Positions 51,964-62,806 of a stretch of DNA of 64,000 nt are shown piece after piece (within the stretch, counting starts at the first letter, position 1; every line of letters begins with the position of its first letter). Both the position numbers and the translations under genes were made by a program. Below the pieces are notes generated by a model that saw nothing but the letters and a program-made list of their open reading frames with translations, did not search any database and had not been told where the DNA came from. This stretch comes from Mermis nigrescens (taxonomy: Eukaryota > Nematoda > Enoplea > Mermithida > Mermithidae), in NCBI GenBank assembly GCA_036768485.1, contig JAVLUZ010000052.1, positions 1 to 64,000 of the forward strand. Direction: 5' to 3'.

Positions 51964-52330
51964 GTTGGCGAAATGCTTCCTCAAAAAAGTAGCCAAGCAC
52001 CCGCCACCGAGACCGATAATGCAAATATTTAACGGCTCGGTGAGAAAATGGTCCGTGGAAATGGCCAGCGCCGAAACTATGGCCCGGTGGTGTAAACAAG
52101 CCAAATTTGACCAATCCAAGGCCGATCCGTCGGCCGAAAGCTTAATTCCGATTGGATCAGCGACGCGCTATCCTCGAAAATCAATTGACGCAATTTTTGG
52201 CTCCGCTCTGATTGGCTATTTTTAGAATCGGCCGATTCCAACACCTCCACGTCGCAAACCTCGAAATCGCCGCTGATTTCCGATCGAAACGTCTGCAAAA
52301 CCGTCCTCGACAGCGTTTCTTTATCGGCCC
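51964..52330 (-). CDS. METTL13: METTL13-like methyltransferase exon (contains a frameshift)
   Basis: The first part reads GADKETLSRTV, ISGDFEVCDVEV, LRQLIFEDSASLIQSEL. The second part, in another frame, reads WSNLACLHHRAIVSALAIS and CIIGLGGGCLATFL, the glycine-rich S-adenosylmethionine-binding motif I. The exon length does not fit its flanking phases by one base, so a single-base loss near 52130 is implied. Acceptor CAG at 52331-52333, donor GTAATT below 51964. Either an assembly error or real damage to the host gene. Confidence 0.82.
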
Positions 52331-52395
52331 CTGCGTTGCGACGATAAAATTTCTTATAGCGTGGGCAGCATGCGTAATCTGGAGGAGGTTGGGGT

Positions 52396-52660
52396 CATAG
52401 GTGGGCAGCACCGAAATTCTGGGGTGGGGGTAAAAAAATTTCTTGGGGGAAGGGGTAAAAAATTTTCAAAGGTCAAAAAATGGCCTTAAATATAGTGGTA
52501 TGGCAAAAAACACCATTTTTCGACGTGTCTCATCGAGCACTATCCATCGGCATCAAAAAATTGCGAAAAAAAACAAAAAAATTTCAAAAATTGAATTCTG
52601 GGGGAGGTATTTTGGTTTCTCGGGGGGGGTGCATACCCCAAAACCCCACGCCTAGGTGGC
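52396..52660 (+). mobile_element. CATA..TGGGC family MITE
   Basis: Begins CATAGGTGGGCAGC, carries the family core and ends CCACGCCTAGGTG. No clear target duplication. Confidence 0.65.
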
Positions 52661-52739
52661 CGTAACACGTATATGCATACGGTGCTTTAATGCTGTAATG
52701 ACGACTACCTGACATGCACTCAGCACTGCTGGGAATTCT

Positions 52740-53060
52740 AAGGGGTTTTATTTTAAAGTGCCATTTTTCGGCTAAAAAACGAGGATACAACACCGAAAGC
52801 ATAATTTTTCGGCCTTTCTAACGATGCTCTATCTTTCCAAAGCGGAAAAATTTTTTTTAAAAATACGAAAAAATATTAGAAATTAAATTTAAAATTGAAC
52901 AGAATATATTCAACAATAAGTGCATGGGTCGAGCGAAAATTTGATACTTTATACGAATTTTTAGGAAAATCGCAAATTCTGGGCAAAAGTAGGGGGTGAA
53001 AAAATTTCTGAACGGCGTGAATACTTTTCCGAGGAGGGTGAAGAAGACCCCAGAACCCCT
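52740..53060 (-). repeat. Dispersed repeat, inverted relative of 44530-44830
   Basis: Weak, fragmentary similarity to the dispersed family; no clean ends seen. Confidence 0.35.
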
Positions 53061-53085
53061 TAAGATCATAGTGTGACGACTACAC

Positions 53086-53312
53086 CGAGAGAAAGATACG
53101 GTATATCAGCATCTGCGGGGTTCTTCAGGTAAGAAGGGGCAAAATCGAGCACGATGCTATTAAGATCGGCTTTCATATCGTCCAGCGACTTGTTTTCAAG
53201 TTTGCGATTTTGAAAGCGACGACACTGGCTCACGACGACTAAGCGTCGAAAATCGGCCATTTTGCATAATTCCTGACGACCCTCGGCCGTTGAATAAAAA
53301 TAACCATTTTCG
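53086..53312 (-). CDS. METTL13: METTL13-like methyltransferase exon
   Basis: Reads ENGYFYSTAEGRQELCKMA, FRRLVVVSQCRR, LDFAPSYL and IPYLSLG, matching the region between the two METTL13 methyltransferase domains (STAEGR..L, RLVVVSL, VPFLSVG in the vertebrate protein). Acceptor TTTTGCAG above 53312, donor GTGTAG below 53086. Both phases fit the neighbouring exons. Confidence 0.88.
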
Positions 53313-53689
53313 CTGCAAAATAAAGCGATGAAATGCATTGTTGAATAATAGTAGATACAGTAAGAAAATCTGAACTGCAAAATGCAATAAAAACAATGAT
53401 TCAGCAACTGGCGAACCGGCGGCCAATCACAATCAACGAATGTAACTGGCTAACCAATCAATACGCAGATTAATCAGGAAGCAGTCGGCTGTTTTGAGTA
53501 TGCAACAAAAACAAGTTCATCGACCGTAAAAGAAAGCGATCGGTCAAAAATCAATTACTACCGTCGAGCAAACAATCAGACCAGCAAACCAACCTCAAAC
53601 AGCCAATTAAACAAGGATAAAACGAGAGACAAGCAAGTAGTCAATCAAAGAAACAAAAATAAGGTGAGACAACCGAAAAACTAAACACA

Positions 53690-53935
53690 GTTAAGTAGCT
53701 AACCGGAAGCAGTCTTTTTTAGACAAGGTCCGTTTGTACATGATCAAAGATGGTCCCCAAAAATCTTTGTACATTTTGTACACACAAATTTTTAGGTACT
53801 ATAATATGGTACAGTAGCAATTTAAGTGTGGTAAAAACAGAGTTTGGTAGAGTATTTTAGCTATACTTTCTGAGTCTCTAAGTGCCAAAATCCATTGAGA
53901 GTCGTCTTAAAAGGCGCAAAGCGCCGAAAAATTTG
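53690..53935. repeat. Dispersed repeat shared with 58380-58625
   Basis: Shared blocks include GACAAGGTCC/GTACAAGGTCC, CAAAGATGGTCCCCAAAAA, TTTGTACATTTTGTACACAC and CTATAATATGGTACAGTAGC. Ends undefined. Confidence 0.55.
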
Positions 53936-54270
53936 ATGGTATGACCTGCAACATCAAATATATAGGAAATAATAAAGAGAAAGATGTATAAATTAATAAA
54001 CTGAACGGCCTTAGGTCAAAAATAAGTATATTTACATGAAATTACTGTTACACGTCATTTGACGCCTTTTCACGGTTAGAGCCCTTTAAAAATCCTGATA
54101 AAGGGATACCACTTTAACCCCCCCGTGTGCATGTGAGATTAATCAAACTATCAAGGATCGTATCAGTATCTACATACCTTCTATTATGAAATTTAAAACC
54201 CCGTAAAAGCAATTTTTCAAATTTAAATAAAAAACCTCGCAGCTAAAGGTGATTCAGTTCAAGCGCTTAC

Positions 54271-54408
54271 TTGCCCTTAGGAACGACGAAAACGCCAAAT
54301 GGCCGGCCCATTTTAGGATTTTCGCGCTTATGCACCAAAGTGACGTTGTAAATAGGAATATGTGATCCGCGCTCGTAAAGCTTTATTTCAAGATCTTCAT
54401 CGAGAAGG
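54271..54408 (-). CDS. METTL13: METTL13-like methyltransferase exon
   Basis: Reads LLDEDLEIKLYERG, IPIYNVTLVHKREN and GRPFGVFVVPKG; the FxVFVVPxG strand is typical of METTL13 just before the STAEGR segment encoded by the next exon. Acceptor TTTTTTAG above 54408, donor GTAAGC below 54271. Phases match both neighbours. Confidence 0.82.
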
Positions 54409-54489
54409 CTAAAAAAGCTAAGGGCTTTATTGAATTTGAAAGCTCAGCTGAAAAAGATTAAATTTTATATCAATAATCATCATACATAT

Positions 54490-54895
54490 GTAGGTGCGCA
54501 AGGTCAAACTTTCAGGGGTGAGGTAAACCAAAAATTGCTTATGTGCTTCGTAAAAACGGCTCTATAGTCCTTTTGGGGTCGAGAAATTAGCTATATAGCC
54601 TTTTTTGGTTTCAGAAAACTAGCTACATAGCCTTTTTGGATTCACAAAGATAGCTATATAGCCTTTTCGGACTAAAAATAGCCATTAATCCCTTTTTGAA
54701 GTCGAGAAAACAGTCATATATCCTTTTGGAGCTCAAAAAAGACAGCTAAATAGCATTTCCGAGCTCAATAAAGACGATATAGCTAGTTTTCTGGGCCCAA
54801 AACAGGCTTTACAGCAATGGTTTTTCGACCAAAATAGCTGAATAGCTATCGGTATTTCAAAGCTCAGAAGTAATACCCCTCACCCCCATGCTCTT
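54490..54895. repeat. TAGCTATATAGCC degenerate tandem repeat element, second copy
   Basis: Begins near GTAGGTGCGCAAGG; interior motif TAGCTATATAGCCTTTT recurs about every 45 bp. Related to 45963-46420. Confidence 0.55.
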
Positions 54896-54899
54896 GTAT

Positions 54900-55780
54900 G
54901 ATATCACTCAGCTAGCGTACTCATATTAATATATCCCAAAACGTGCCTACAAGGGGAGATACGACCCTACATTTGAAGTCGATAATTTTTATAATTTATT
55001 TTCATCATAATGTAATATTTATTTTAATATTATTTAATTATGATAAAAAATTTTCTAAGCAATTTACCCCAGAATTTTGGGTGAAATATTACTTCTAAAA
55101 AAAACCTAAATTGTCAATCAAGACTAAAAAATATATAGAGCTTAGCTTAGCTGCACGAGGTTTCTTCCGGCGAGGAAAAGTTGATGAAAAACGTTGCGTA
55201 AAACTTTATTAACGAAATGTTTTAAAATATTGTATCTCTCTCTACAAGATACAAACAGTAGCACATTTAGATTGTCTGACAGGCGGGAGGCGAAACCCCA
55301 AATTTTCTTTAAGCGTCAAAATTTGTAAAAATTTTTCAAAAAAAAAATTCAAAAAATTTTTCGAAAAATTTCAAAAGTTTTCGAAAAATTCGTTTATTAC
55401 ACTTGAAAGAGCACCTTTTCGCCGTCCATTGGAAGGCCGAATATTTCTAATGCGAAGGAAAGTAAAAAATTTCAAAGTTCTCGGAAGTTTTATGAGAAAA
55501 ATTGCAAGATTATTACAAAAATCGACACAAAGCGCCGAAAAATACTCGAGGAATTATTTTTTGAAAACCCCAAAATCTTTATTCTGTGCAGAATTTACTC
55601 TTTTAACGTGGAAATTAGGTTTTAGAACGCCGAGAAAGTCAGTAAATGTCATTAATGAGTACTACTCAGGTTTGAAGCGCTGGAAAAATCGAGCTAAAAA
55701 TGGCTAAAACTATTGAAAAACAAACATCCATCCTTTATTGGGCCCAAATATTTTTGACAATGGAAGGGGACGGGGCGCCA
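54900..55780. other. Intronic stretch without recognised features
   Basis: AT-rich METTL13 intron sequence. Short A/T runs near 55320-55390. No gene recognised. Confidence 0.3.
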
Positions 55781-56026
55781 GACGTGGGCAGCACCAAAAT
55801 TCTGGGGGCGAGGGGTGCAAGATTTTTTAAAGGTCAAAAATGGCCTTAAAAATGGTGGTATGACGGAAAAACACCATTTTCCAACGTTTCTCATCGAGCA
55901 CTATCCATTGGCATCAAAAATCGAGAGAAAAAACAAAAAAATAATGAATTCTGGGAGGTATTTTGGTTTCTCGCGGGGGGGGGCATACCCCCCAAAACCG
56001 CCCCGAACCCCCGACGCCCAGGTGTG
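55781..56026 (+). mobile_element. CATA..TGGGC family MITE
   Basis: Begins CAGACGTGGGCAGC, ends CCCAGGTGTG. Flanks CGGGGCGC and AAGGGCGC suggest an 8-bp duplication with two changes. Confidence 0.65.
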
Positions 56027-56068
56027 AAGGGCGCCCATCCGCTCCTAGATACAAAGAAGGATGTTTAC

Positions 56069-56190
56069 GGCTGAGTTGCCTTGAAGCAAAAATACGCGTA
56101 TTGCTGGCGCGCTTTGACGCAGGCAAATAAATCATCGGCTTCCGTGAATCGGCTGGGGGCCGAATAAGCCGACGATACGAATTCATAGAG
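56069..56190 (-). CDS. METTL13: METTL13-like methyltransferase, candidate upstream exon
   Basis: A 40-codon open exon (LYEFVSSAYSAPSRF, LFACVKARQQYAYF) between a CACATTTAG acceptor and a GTAAAC donor. It ends with two bases of a codon, exactly the phase needed by the exon starting at 54408. Assignment to this gene rests on strand, phase and position more than on recognised similarity. Further upstream exons were not found. Confidence 0.55.
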
Positions 56191-56239
56191 CTAAATGTGA
56201 AAAAAACCGCGTAGCTGAAATAAAAAGTTAGTGGTGTGT

Positions 56240-56640
56240 ACCATACATGCACAGCATGGGAATTCGGGGGGGTGAAAACTTGAAGTGCCTTTTCTGGGCC
56301 CAAAAATGGCCGGTACGCGTTAAAAACATCGTTTTTTGGCGTTTCTGACGATACTCTATCCTTCTAGAGCATAAAATCATGAAAAAATTTCGAAAAAAGT
56401 CGAATAAATTGACCAATATATCGCTTAAAACATGAATATATGGCGCGAAGCGCCGAAAATTTGGCGATTTTGAGCAAATAGATAGCCAAAAACCCTTAAA
56501 AAGACACTTTTTCTACCAATTTTCAGGTAAGTTTAGAAAACTTTTGAAAAATCGCCAATTCTGGGGGGGTGAAAAATTTTCTGCGGGGGTGAAAAATAAT
56601 TCTGCGGGGGGTGAAACCCCCCCCCAGATCATGTGTGGTT
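56240..56640 (-). repeat. Dispersed repeat, inverted relative of 44530-44830
   Basis: Contains GGCGCGAAGCGCC (about 56442) and the GTTTCTGACGATACTCTATCC block in inverted orientation. Confidence 0.5.
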
Positions 56641-57317
56641 TGTATACAAACAGAACCAAAAGTCTGGCGAAAGGCTCGAAAAGTTTTTACATGCCAATAT
56701 AGGTTTAAAAATTTGTAGGTGGTAGCCAAATAAACCACCATTTTTTGATATAATCCATCGAATTCTATCTACTGACTTAAAAAATCACAAAATTTCAAAA
56801 ATTTTATTCCGCAGGTATATACTGCATTTTTCAAATTCTGGCGGTTCGAACCCCTTATCCCCCTAAATTGAGTGGCTTTAGTTCACATTCTAAGAAAGTC
56901 CGTGCAAAGATGGATTTTTACAACCTTTATTAAAGGAATTTGATTTTATAAGAATTTTAACGATTTTTCAATTTTTAATCACTGTTTCGGTACTTAACCA
57001 GAATCTAGAACTTTCCGATCCAAAGAATAAAAAACGATAAATTTTTAATACGATATTTAAAGATATTCAAAGGTGGTACGATATTTATATTGATGACTAG
57101 GTTTATACCGACTTTACTTGAAGAAAAAATATTCAGCTTGATCATTGTTAGATATGAAATTGCATAGAATATTTTGTATTCACAATCACCAGAGAATTCA
57201 TTAATTTTAGGCAGAACAGTTGAGCTCGAAATAAGCAATAAATTTAAATATGATGAGTTTGTTCCATATTCCACTTCAATTCAGGGGCGGATAAGAAAAT
57301 ATTTTGAGTCGGATAAG
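56641..57317. other. Unannotated stretch
   Basis: No gene, RNA or repeat end recognised. One 89-codon minus frame (57005-57274) has no known motif. Confidence 0.3.
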
Positions 57318-57843
57318 TAGGGCTCCCATATGTCTTTTTTTAAGAGGACAGTCCTTTTATTTGCATCAGCATCCTTTTTTAAAACTTGTCCTTTTTTTTG
57401 TCATTTTTTCGCTACTTAGCCTGAAAAAAACTCTACACAATTACCGTTGTGTCGGGTGACTGGCCATTCGCGAAGGATTTTGTTTTAAATTAATGTTGTA
57501 CCGTTATTAGTGAGCATTGCAGTTATATGATGGACGTTTTCTAGACTGACTTTTTTCTTTTAGGTTAATATATGTTTATTTACTGTACTTATTTTATTAC
57601 CCCATAATTTTGCATTATCCTGAACTGCTCATTTTGCCATAAAAAGTAGGGTTTTAAACTTTTCATGCTGCATTCAGAACGATAACTCGCTTTAGACAAA
57701 TAACCTAGCAATAAGTATGTTCATTGATCTCATTGTATTGGTCTTGTACTAACTTAGTTGTGTATGATTTCAGTAAACATTTGTCAATCTAGACTTTTTG
57801 CGAAAAATGTCCTTTTTTCTGGCATAAAGTATGTGGGAGCCTA
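57318..57843. mobile_element. Candidate MITE with TAGGGCTCCCA ends
   Basis: Left end TAGGGCTCCCATATG and right end complement TAGGCTCCCACATAC. Stretches like GTCCTTTTTT recur inside both ends. No clear target duplication. Confidence 0.6.
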
Positions 57844-59318
57844 AAAACCGAGCAGAAATATTATATTTTTGATCGTTTCTCGAAGCTGCTCTACAAAACG
57901 AAGGAGAAAAATGTTGAAAATCAAAAATTTTTCGATTAGAAATTCGAAACTCTCAATCCTTTAAAGAAAAATCAATTGTCGAAACTCGATATAACTCTTT
58001 CCTCAGCACGTGACGCAAGTTCGAAATTCAAAAATTTTGAAATTTCTGTCTTTGTGCTTAAGTTTAAGGTTTTGAACCTAATAAATAATACAGAAAATTG
58101 ATAAATCGGCACAGCAGCGGATCCAGGAAAAAATTTGGGAGGGGGCGGTCCGCAAATTCAAAAGTCAGATTTCTCTAGAACTATTAGTTAAGAGATAAGC
58201 GAAAATAAAGGCAGTTTCTCGACGAGCTCTATACGACAGTGAAGAAAAATTACTGAGTGCCACACACCTTTAACCCGATGTCCAACCAGCGTTTAGAGTT
58301 TCAACCAATAAATAGTACATCAAATCGATAAATTGGATTGAGTCGCTGGAATATTTTAGCTGCTTCAGGATTCCAAACACGATGCTGGAACCAGCTTTTT
58401 TTGTACAAGGTCCATTTGTACATGTATTATATACAAAGATGGTCCCCAAAAAGTCTTTGTACATTTTGTACACACAGATTTTTGGGTGCTATAATATGGT
58501 ACAGTAGCGATTTGAGTGTGGTGAAAACAGAGTTGTTTGACTTTTGGTAGTGTATTTTAACTAATTTCTGGATCTCTGAGGGCAAAAATCACTAAAAATC
58601 GTCTTAAAATTTGACATTTTCCTTTTGAAATGCAATTTCTGCCAGCATAAAGATATATATATAGAACACACAATCACTCATTTCGGCGAGAAGCGCCGAA
58701 AATTTTTGCGAGAATTTCAGACCTTTTTTGCAATTTTTGCCTTCCCAAAAATCTTGTCCATATACGAAGACGGCCCCGAAAAGTTTTGTACATCGGGAAA
58801 AATCTTTGCCGAAATACAAAAAACAATGGTTTGGAACACTCTATTACGAAAAAGAATGATGATTTGGCGCGAAGCACCAAAATTTTTTGACGTTTTTGCG
58901 TTTTTAAACTCAATTTTGGGCGCATTTTCTATATATGTCTGCTGCTCAAAAACTTTTCAAAAAAAAAGTTTGGGGGCGGCCGCCCCCCCCCCCGCCATCC
59001 TGGATCCGCGCCTGGATCGGCACTGTCATGAGGCCAATAAAATTTAGACATGCTTAAACCAGTGAGCCCCAGCGTAATAATATTACTTTATTCAAGCTTG
59101 ATGTAGCTTAGTCGTACGTACACAAGCAGAGACTAAAATCTGGGGTCTGCATGGGGAAAAGTCCTAAAAGTCGCAAATAAAACATGCCGAAAGTTTAATT
59201 CTGAGGGTCTACCGATTTTAGGGGGTCCACCACATTCCAGGGGTGCTGAATTCGTCTAACCCCGCCCATGCCCACGTACGTAATATGATAATATATAATA
59301 CATAATAATCATAGGTAG
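57844..59318. other. Repeat-bearing intergenic region
   Basis: Holds the dispersed repeat 58380-58625, GGCGAGAAGCGCC and GGCGCGAAGCACC palindromes (about 58683, 58867) and a GC-rich repeat end near 58970. A 140-codon frame crossing these repeats (58625-59047) is not considered a gene. Confidence 0.4.
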
Positions 59319-59573
59319 CGCGATAGCGCTACCTATAATATACTTGGCCATCCTTTTTTCTTATATGTTTTTCACAGCGAGTGCGAACTTTGTGTCTCCC
59401 CCTCACAGCTATAACGGCACACATCTGAGAGGTGCGGTTTTTTTTAAAAGGTAGATAATAAAAAAACGTAGTGCCCCCATTTTTTTCTTGTTTACACTCA
59501 ATACCGAGCGCGTCGTGAGTGTGTAAAGTTTACACCAAAAATTCAAATAATTTGCGGAGGACCAATTTTTTTA

Positions 59574-60495
59574 AAAAATGTTTTCCCTAATTAGTAGGTT
59601 ACGAATCTGGTCTTAAAATTTCTTTACACTCATTGGTTGTTGCACAGGAGTGTAAATTAGACGGTTTTTTTACAGTTTTCATGTGGTCAAGCATATCTAA
59701 CTCAGTTTTACATTCTATGCAGTCTAATTGGTTTCAGAATGTAGACGGTTAAAAAATCTAGGGAAGACTTTTTTAATTTTTTATTAAAAGTAATATTCTC
59801 GAATTTAGAGGCGGTTTATTGTAAAGAGTCTGGGACAAAAAAATTTCTTCCTCGCCATATTCTCCACTTGGTAGACAAAACGATGGTAACTACCCTTAAA
59901 ATGTGCCTCGTCTCAAGCGCTACACGTCAAAATTTATTTTGTTTCTTTACAATCAGTATTGCGTTATTAGTGCAAGTGTAAACTTTACACTGAAAAAATT
60001 TTTTCCGCCCATAGCGTCGTGGATGATGAATTTTTAAAAAAATGTTTTCCCCAATTAGTAGGTTACGAATCTGGTCCTAAAATTTCTTTACACTCATTGG
60101 TTGTTGCACAGGAGTGTAAATTAGAGGGTTTTTTTACTGTTTTCATGTGCAAGAGCATATCTAACTCAGTTTTACATTCTATGCAGTCTGATTGGTTTCA
60201 AAAGGTAGATGGTTATAAAATCTAGGAGAAACTTTTTTTATTTTTTCTTAAAAAGTAATATTTTCGAACTTAGAGGCGGTTTATTGTAAAGAGTCTGAGA
60301 CGAAAAATATTTTTTCCCTGCCATATTCTCCACTTAATAGAAAGAACGTGGTAACTACCTTTAAAATCTGCCTCGTCTTAAGCGCTACACGTCAAAATTT
60401 ATTTTGTTTCTCTACAATCAATATTGCGTTATTAAGCATGGTGTAAACTTTACACTGAAAAAATTTTTCCGCCCAGAGCGTCGTGGATGATGATT
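59574..60495. repeat. 463-bp tandem duplication inside copy 6
   Basis: The sequence around AATGTTTTCCC (59578) recurs at 60041, and the following 450 bp repeat collinearly through GCGTCGTGGATGATGA. The other copies seen carry one unit. Confidence 0.75.
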
Positions 60496-61339
60496 TTTTT
60501 AAAATGTTCTCTGTGAGGTCAGAATAATGAATCTGACCTTTAAACTTTTCTACAATCAATACACAGTACCAGGGGTTTAAACTATACACTCTAGTGGATG
60601 AGTAAAAAAACAGATTTTGTCCAAGATTTCTCTACCAACTTTTTCGGTTATGAATTAGAGATAAATTAAATAAATAAAAATGAAGTAACTTTTAAGGGCA
60701 TACACGTCGAAGCAAACCGCGTTCAAAAAAACGTAATATTGAGTTGTTTATAGGGGTGTAAAGTTCGAAATCTGAGGTGTAAAATGGGCGAAAAAAACAG
60801 GTTTTTTCGTATTTAATTGGTAAATCATATCAAATATTTTGCGGAACATAAGTTTGGCACATACAAACGTACTACAATCAAAGGGCTACAAACTGGCCCA
60901 AATCGATTTTTCAAGTTTACAATGTGGTGGACAGTGAAAAATACGTGTTTGTCCATATTTTTGTTCGCCACCCATTAAAAAGTACATTATTTTTATCCTA
61001 TTCGACCTCTCCCCGACTTCTTCACTTCATATTATTGTTCGCCACCCCTTAGAAAGTACTTTATTTTTATCCTATTCGACCTCCCCCGACTTCTGAACAG
61101 AGAAAATGGCGAACAAAAATATGGACAAACACGTATTTTTCACTGTCCACCACATTGTAAACTTTAAAAATCTGAACCTAACGCCCCATTGAGTGTAAAT
61201 AAATTCGGTTTGGGCCAGCTTGTAGCCCTTTGATTGTAGTACGTTTGTATGTGCCAAACTTATGTTTGTAAACTTTACACTGAAAAAATTTTTTGGGGAA
61301 AAAAATCGGTTGGGTTGTTTTTGAAACAGATGAAAAAAA

Positions 61340-62806
61340 CCGATGGATTGTCCAAGATGTACATTCTTGTGCTGAATTTCCATACGCACGTACACGACCG
61401 TTAAGCGCAACGCTTAAGCGAGTCGCCCGGGACCACCTTCCCCTCAAAATTAGCATATTTTTCATTCCTTTCCCACACATATTTTCAATCAAAATCCGGG
61501 ATAGGAAAATGAGCACTCGGGCTTAATGCGACTTGAGTTCGAATTGGTATGTGAGTTATCATATCTTACGTGTGTTAAAAGATCATGTGTGTGTCTCATA
61601 TTTGTGCCTGTCTCGTTTGTACATACCTTTACCGTAAGCTTTTGCCCATAGGCCTATTGTCGTATTCATAGATCCTTTTCATATCTCTTGGTTCGTGTTG
61701 TTACGCCTCTTTTTCCGCGTCAGTTAAAACTGCGTGCGAGCGCGGTTTTTGACGGCACTTTAAGATTTTACATTTTACAATTAGTTTTTGAGCCTGAGAG
61801 CCTCTTCAGTAGGTGGGCAGCACCAAAATTCTGGGGGGGGGTGAAAAAATTTCTGGGGGGGGTGAAAAAATTTTCAAAGGTTAAAAATGGCCTTAAAAAT
61901 GGTGGTATGGCGAAAAAAACACCATTTTTCGACGTTTCTCATCGAGCACTATCCAATGGCATCAAAAAATTGCCAAAAAAGCAAAAAAAAAATTTTCTGG
62001 GGGGGGGTATTTTGATTTATGGGGGAGGTATTTCAACTTCTGGGGGGTGCATACCCCCCAAACCCCACGCCCATGTGTGCTCTCCACCAGCTTCCGCGCT
62101 GAGCGTATCTTTTTTCTTTTCGTCGCCGTACGTGAGCAGACTCCGTACGTGCCTTTTTATCTGCTTGGCTGCAGAACTCGTCTGTTAGTTTTCCTGCGTA
62201 GTGTGCACGCTTCTTTTCGCCGTACGCTTTGTTTTTAATCATTCGTGTTTGTGCCAATTGGCATCAGTTGTTGTATGCCTTTGGCAGGGCTTTGTGCCCT
62301 TGTTTAATTACATTGTTTGATTTTACCCGATTAGCGTAACACGACGGTCAGCAGCATGTATCCTCCATGCTGTCGCTTTTTAATTGCTTCATAATTTTTC
62401 TGTCCAAAAATATTGTAAAAATTAATTATTTAATTAACGATGCTGGGCTCGGTTGAATTTCCGTGCTGTTGAATTCTGTCCTTGTGCTACACTATACTCA
62501 GGAACCCTTAATATTTTCAAGCACCGGAATTCGGTCCAAAACAAGTTAAATAATAATCTTTTTGAGCCCTCAATTAGGTTTCCGGGGAACTTACTTTAAT
62601 TAGGTACTTAATCTCAAAGGGGTTAAGTAAGTAAGTTTCACTAGGTGCGTGCGTAGAGGGCCGGGCTACCTTGAATAGGCCGGGCCGCTTACCCTAGAAT
62701 CGCCGGCTGGTGATTGACGTCCTAAAAAGGGCGAGAACTCCCGTGTGAGCGCATAAGCTTGAGATTCGGCTTAAGTAAGCGAAGTGAACGTAGCTTGAGT
62801 CTACGT
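61340..62806. mobile_element. Segment in copy 6 homologous to 725-2665
   Basis: Inverted match to the segment inserted in copy 1; ends at CTACGTTTA before CACATCTG. It lacks the MITE present in copy 1 (empty site near 62185) and carries another MITE (61806-62080). The distal end near 61340 is diverged. Confidence 0.6.
61806..62080 (+). mobile_element. CATA..TGGGC family MITE, absent from copy 1
   Basis: Begins AGTAGGTGGGCAGCACC and ends CACGCCCATGTGTG. Copy 1 has the uninterrupted sequence at about 2180-2195, showing it inserted after the two copies separated. Confidence 0.75.

Noticed and set aside
57005..57274. Further METTL13 exon upstream of 56190
   Set aside because: The translation shows no similarity to the expected N-terminal methyltransferase domain and lacks convincing splice sites.
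58625..59047. 140-codon frame at the right side
   Set aside because: Spans dispersed repeats, including a GGCGAGAAGCGCC palindrome and a C-rich repeat end.
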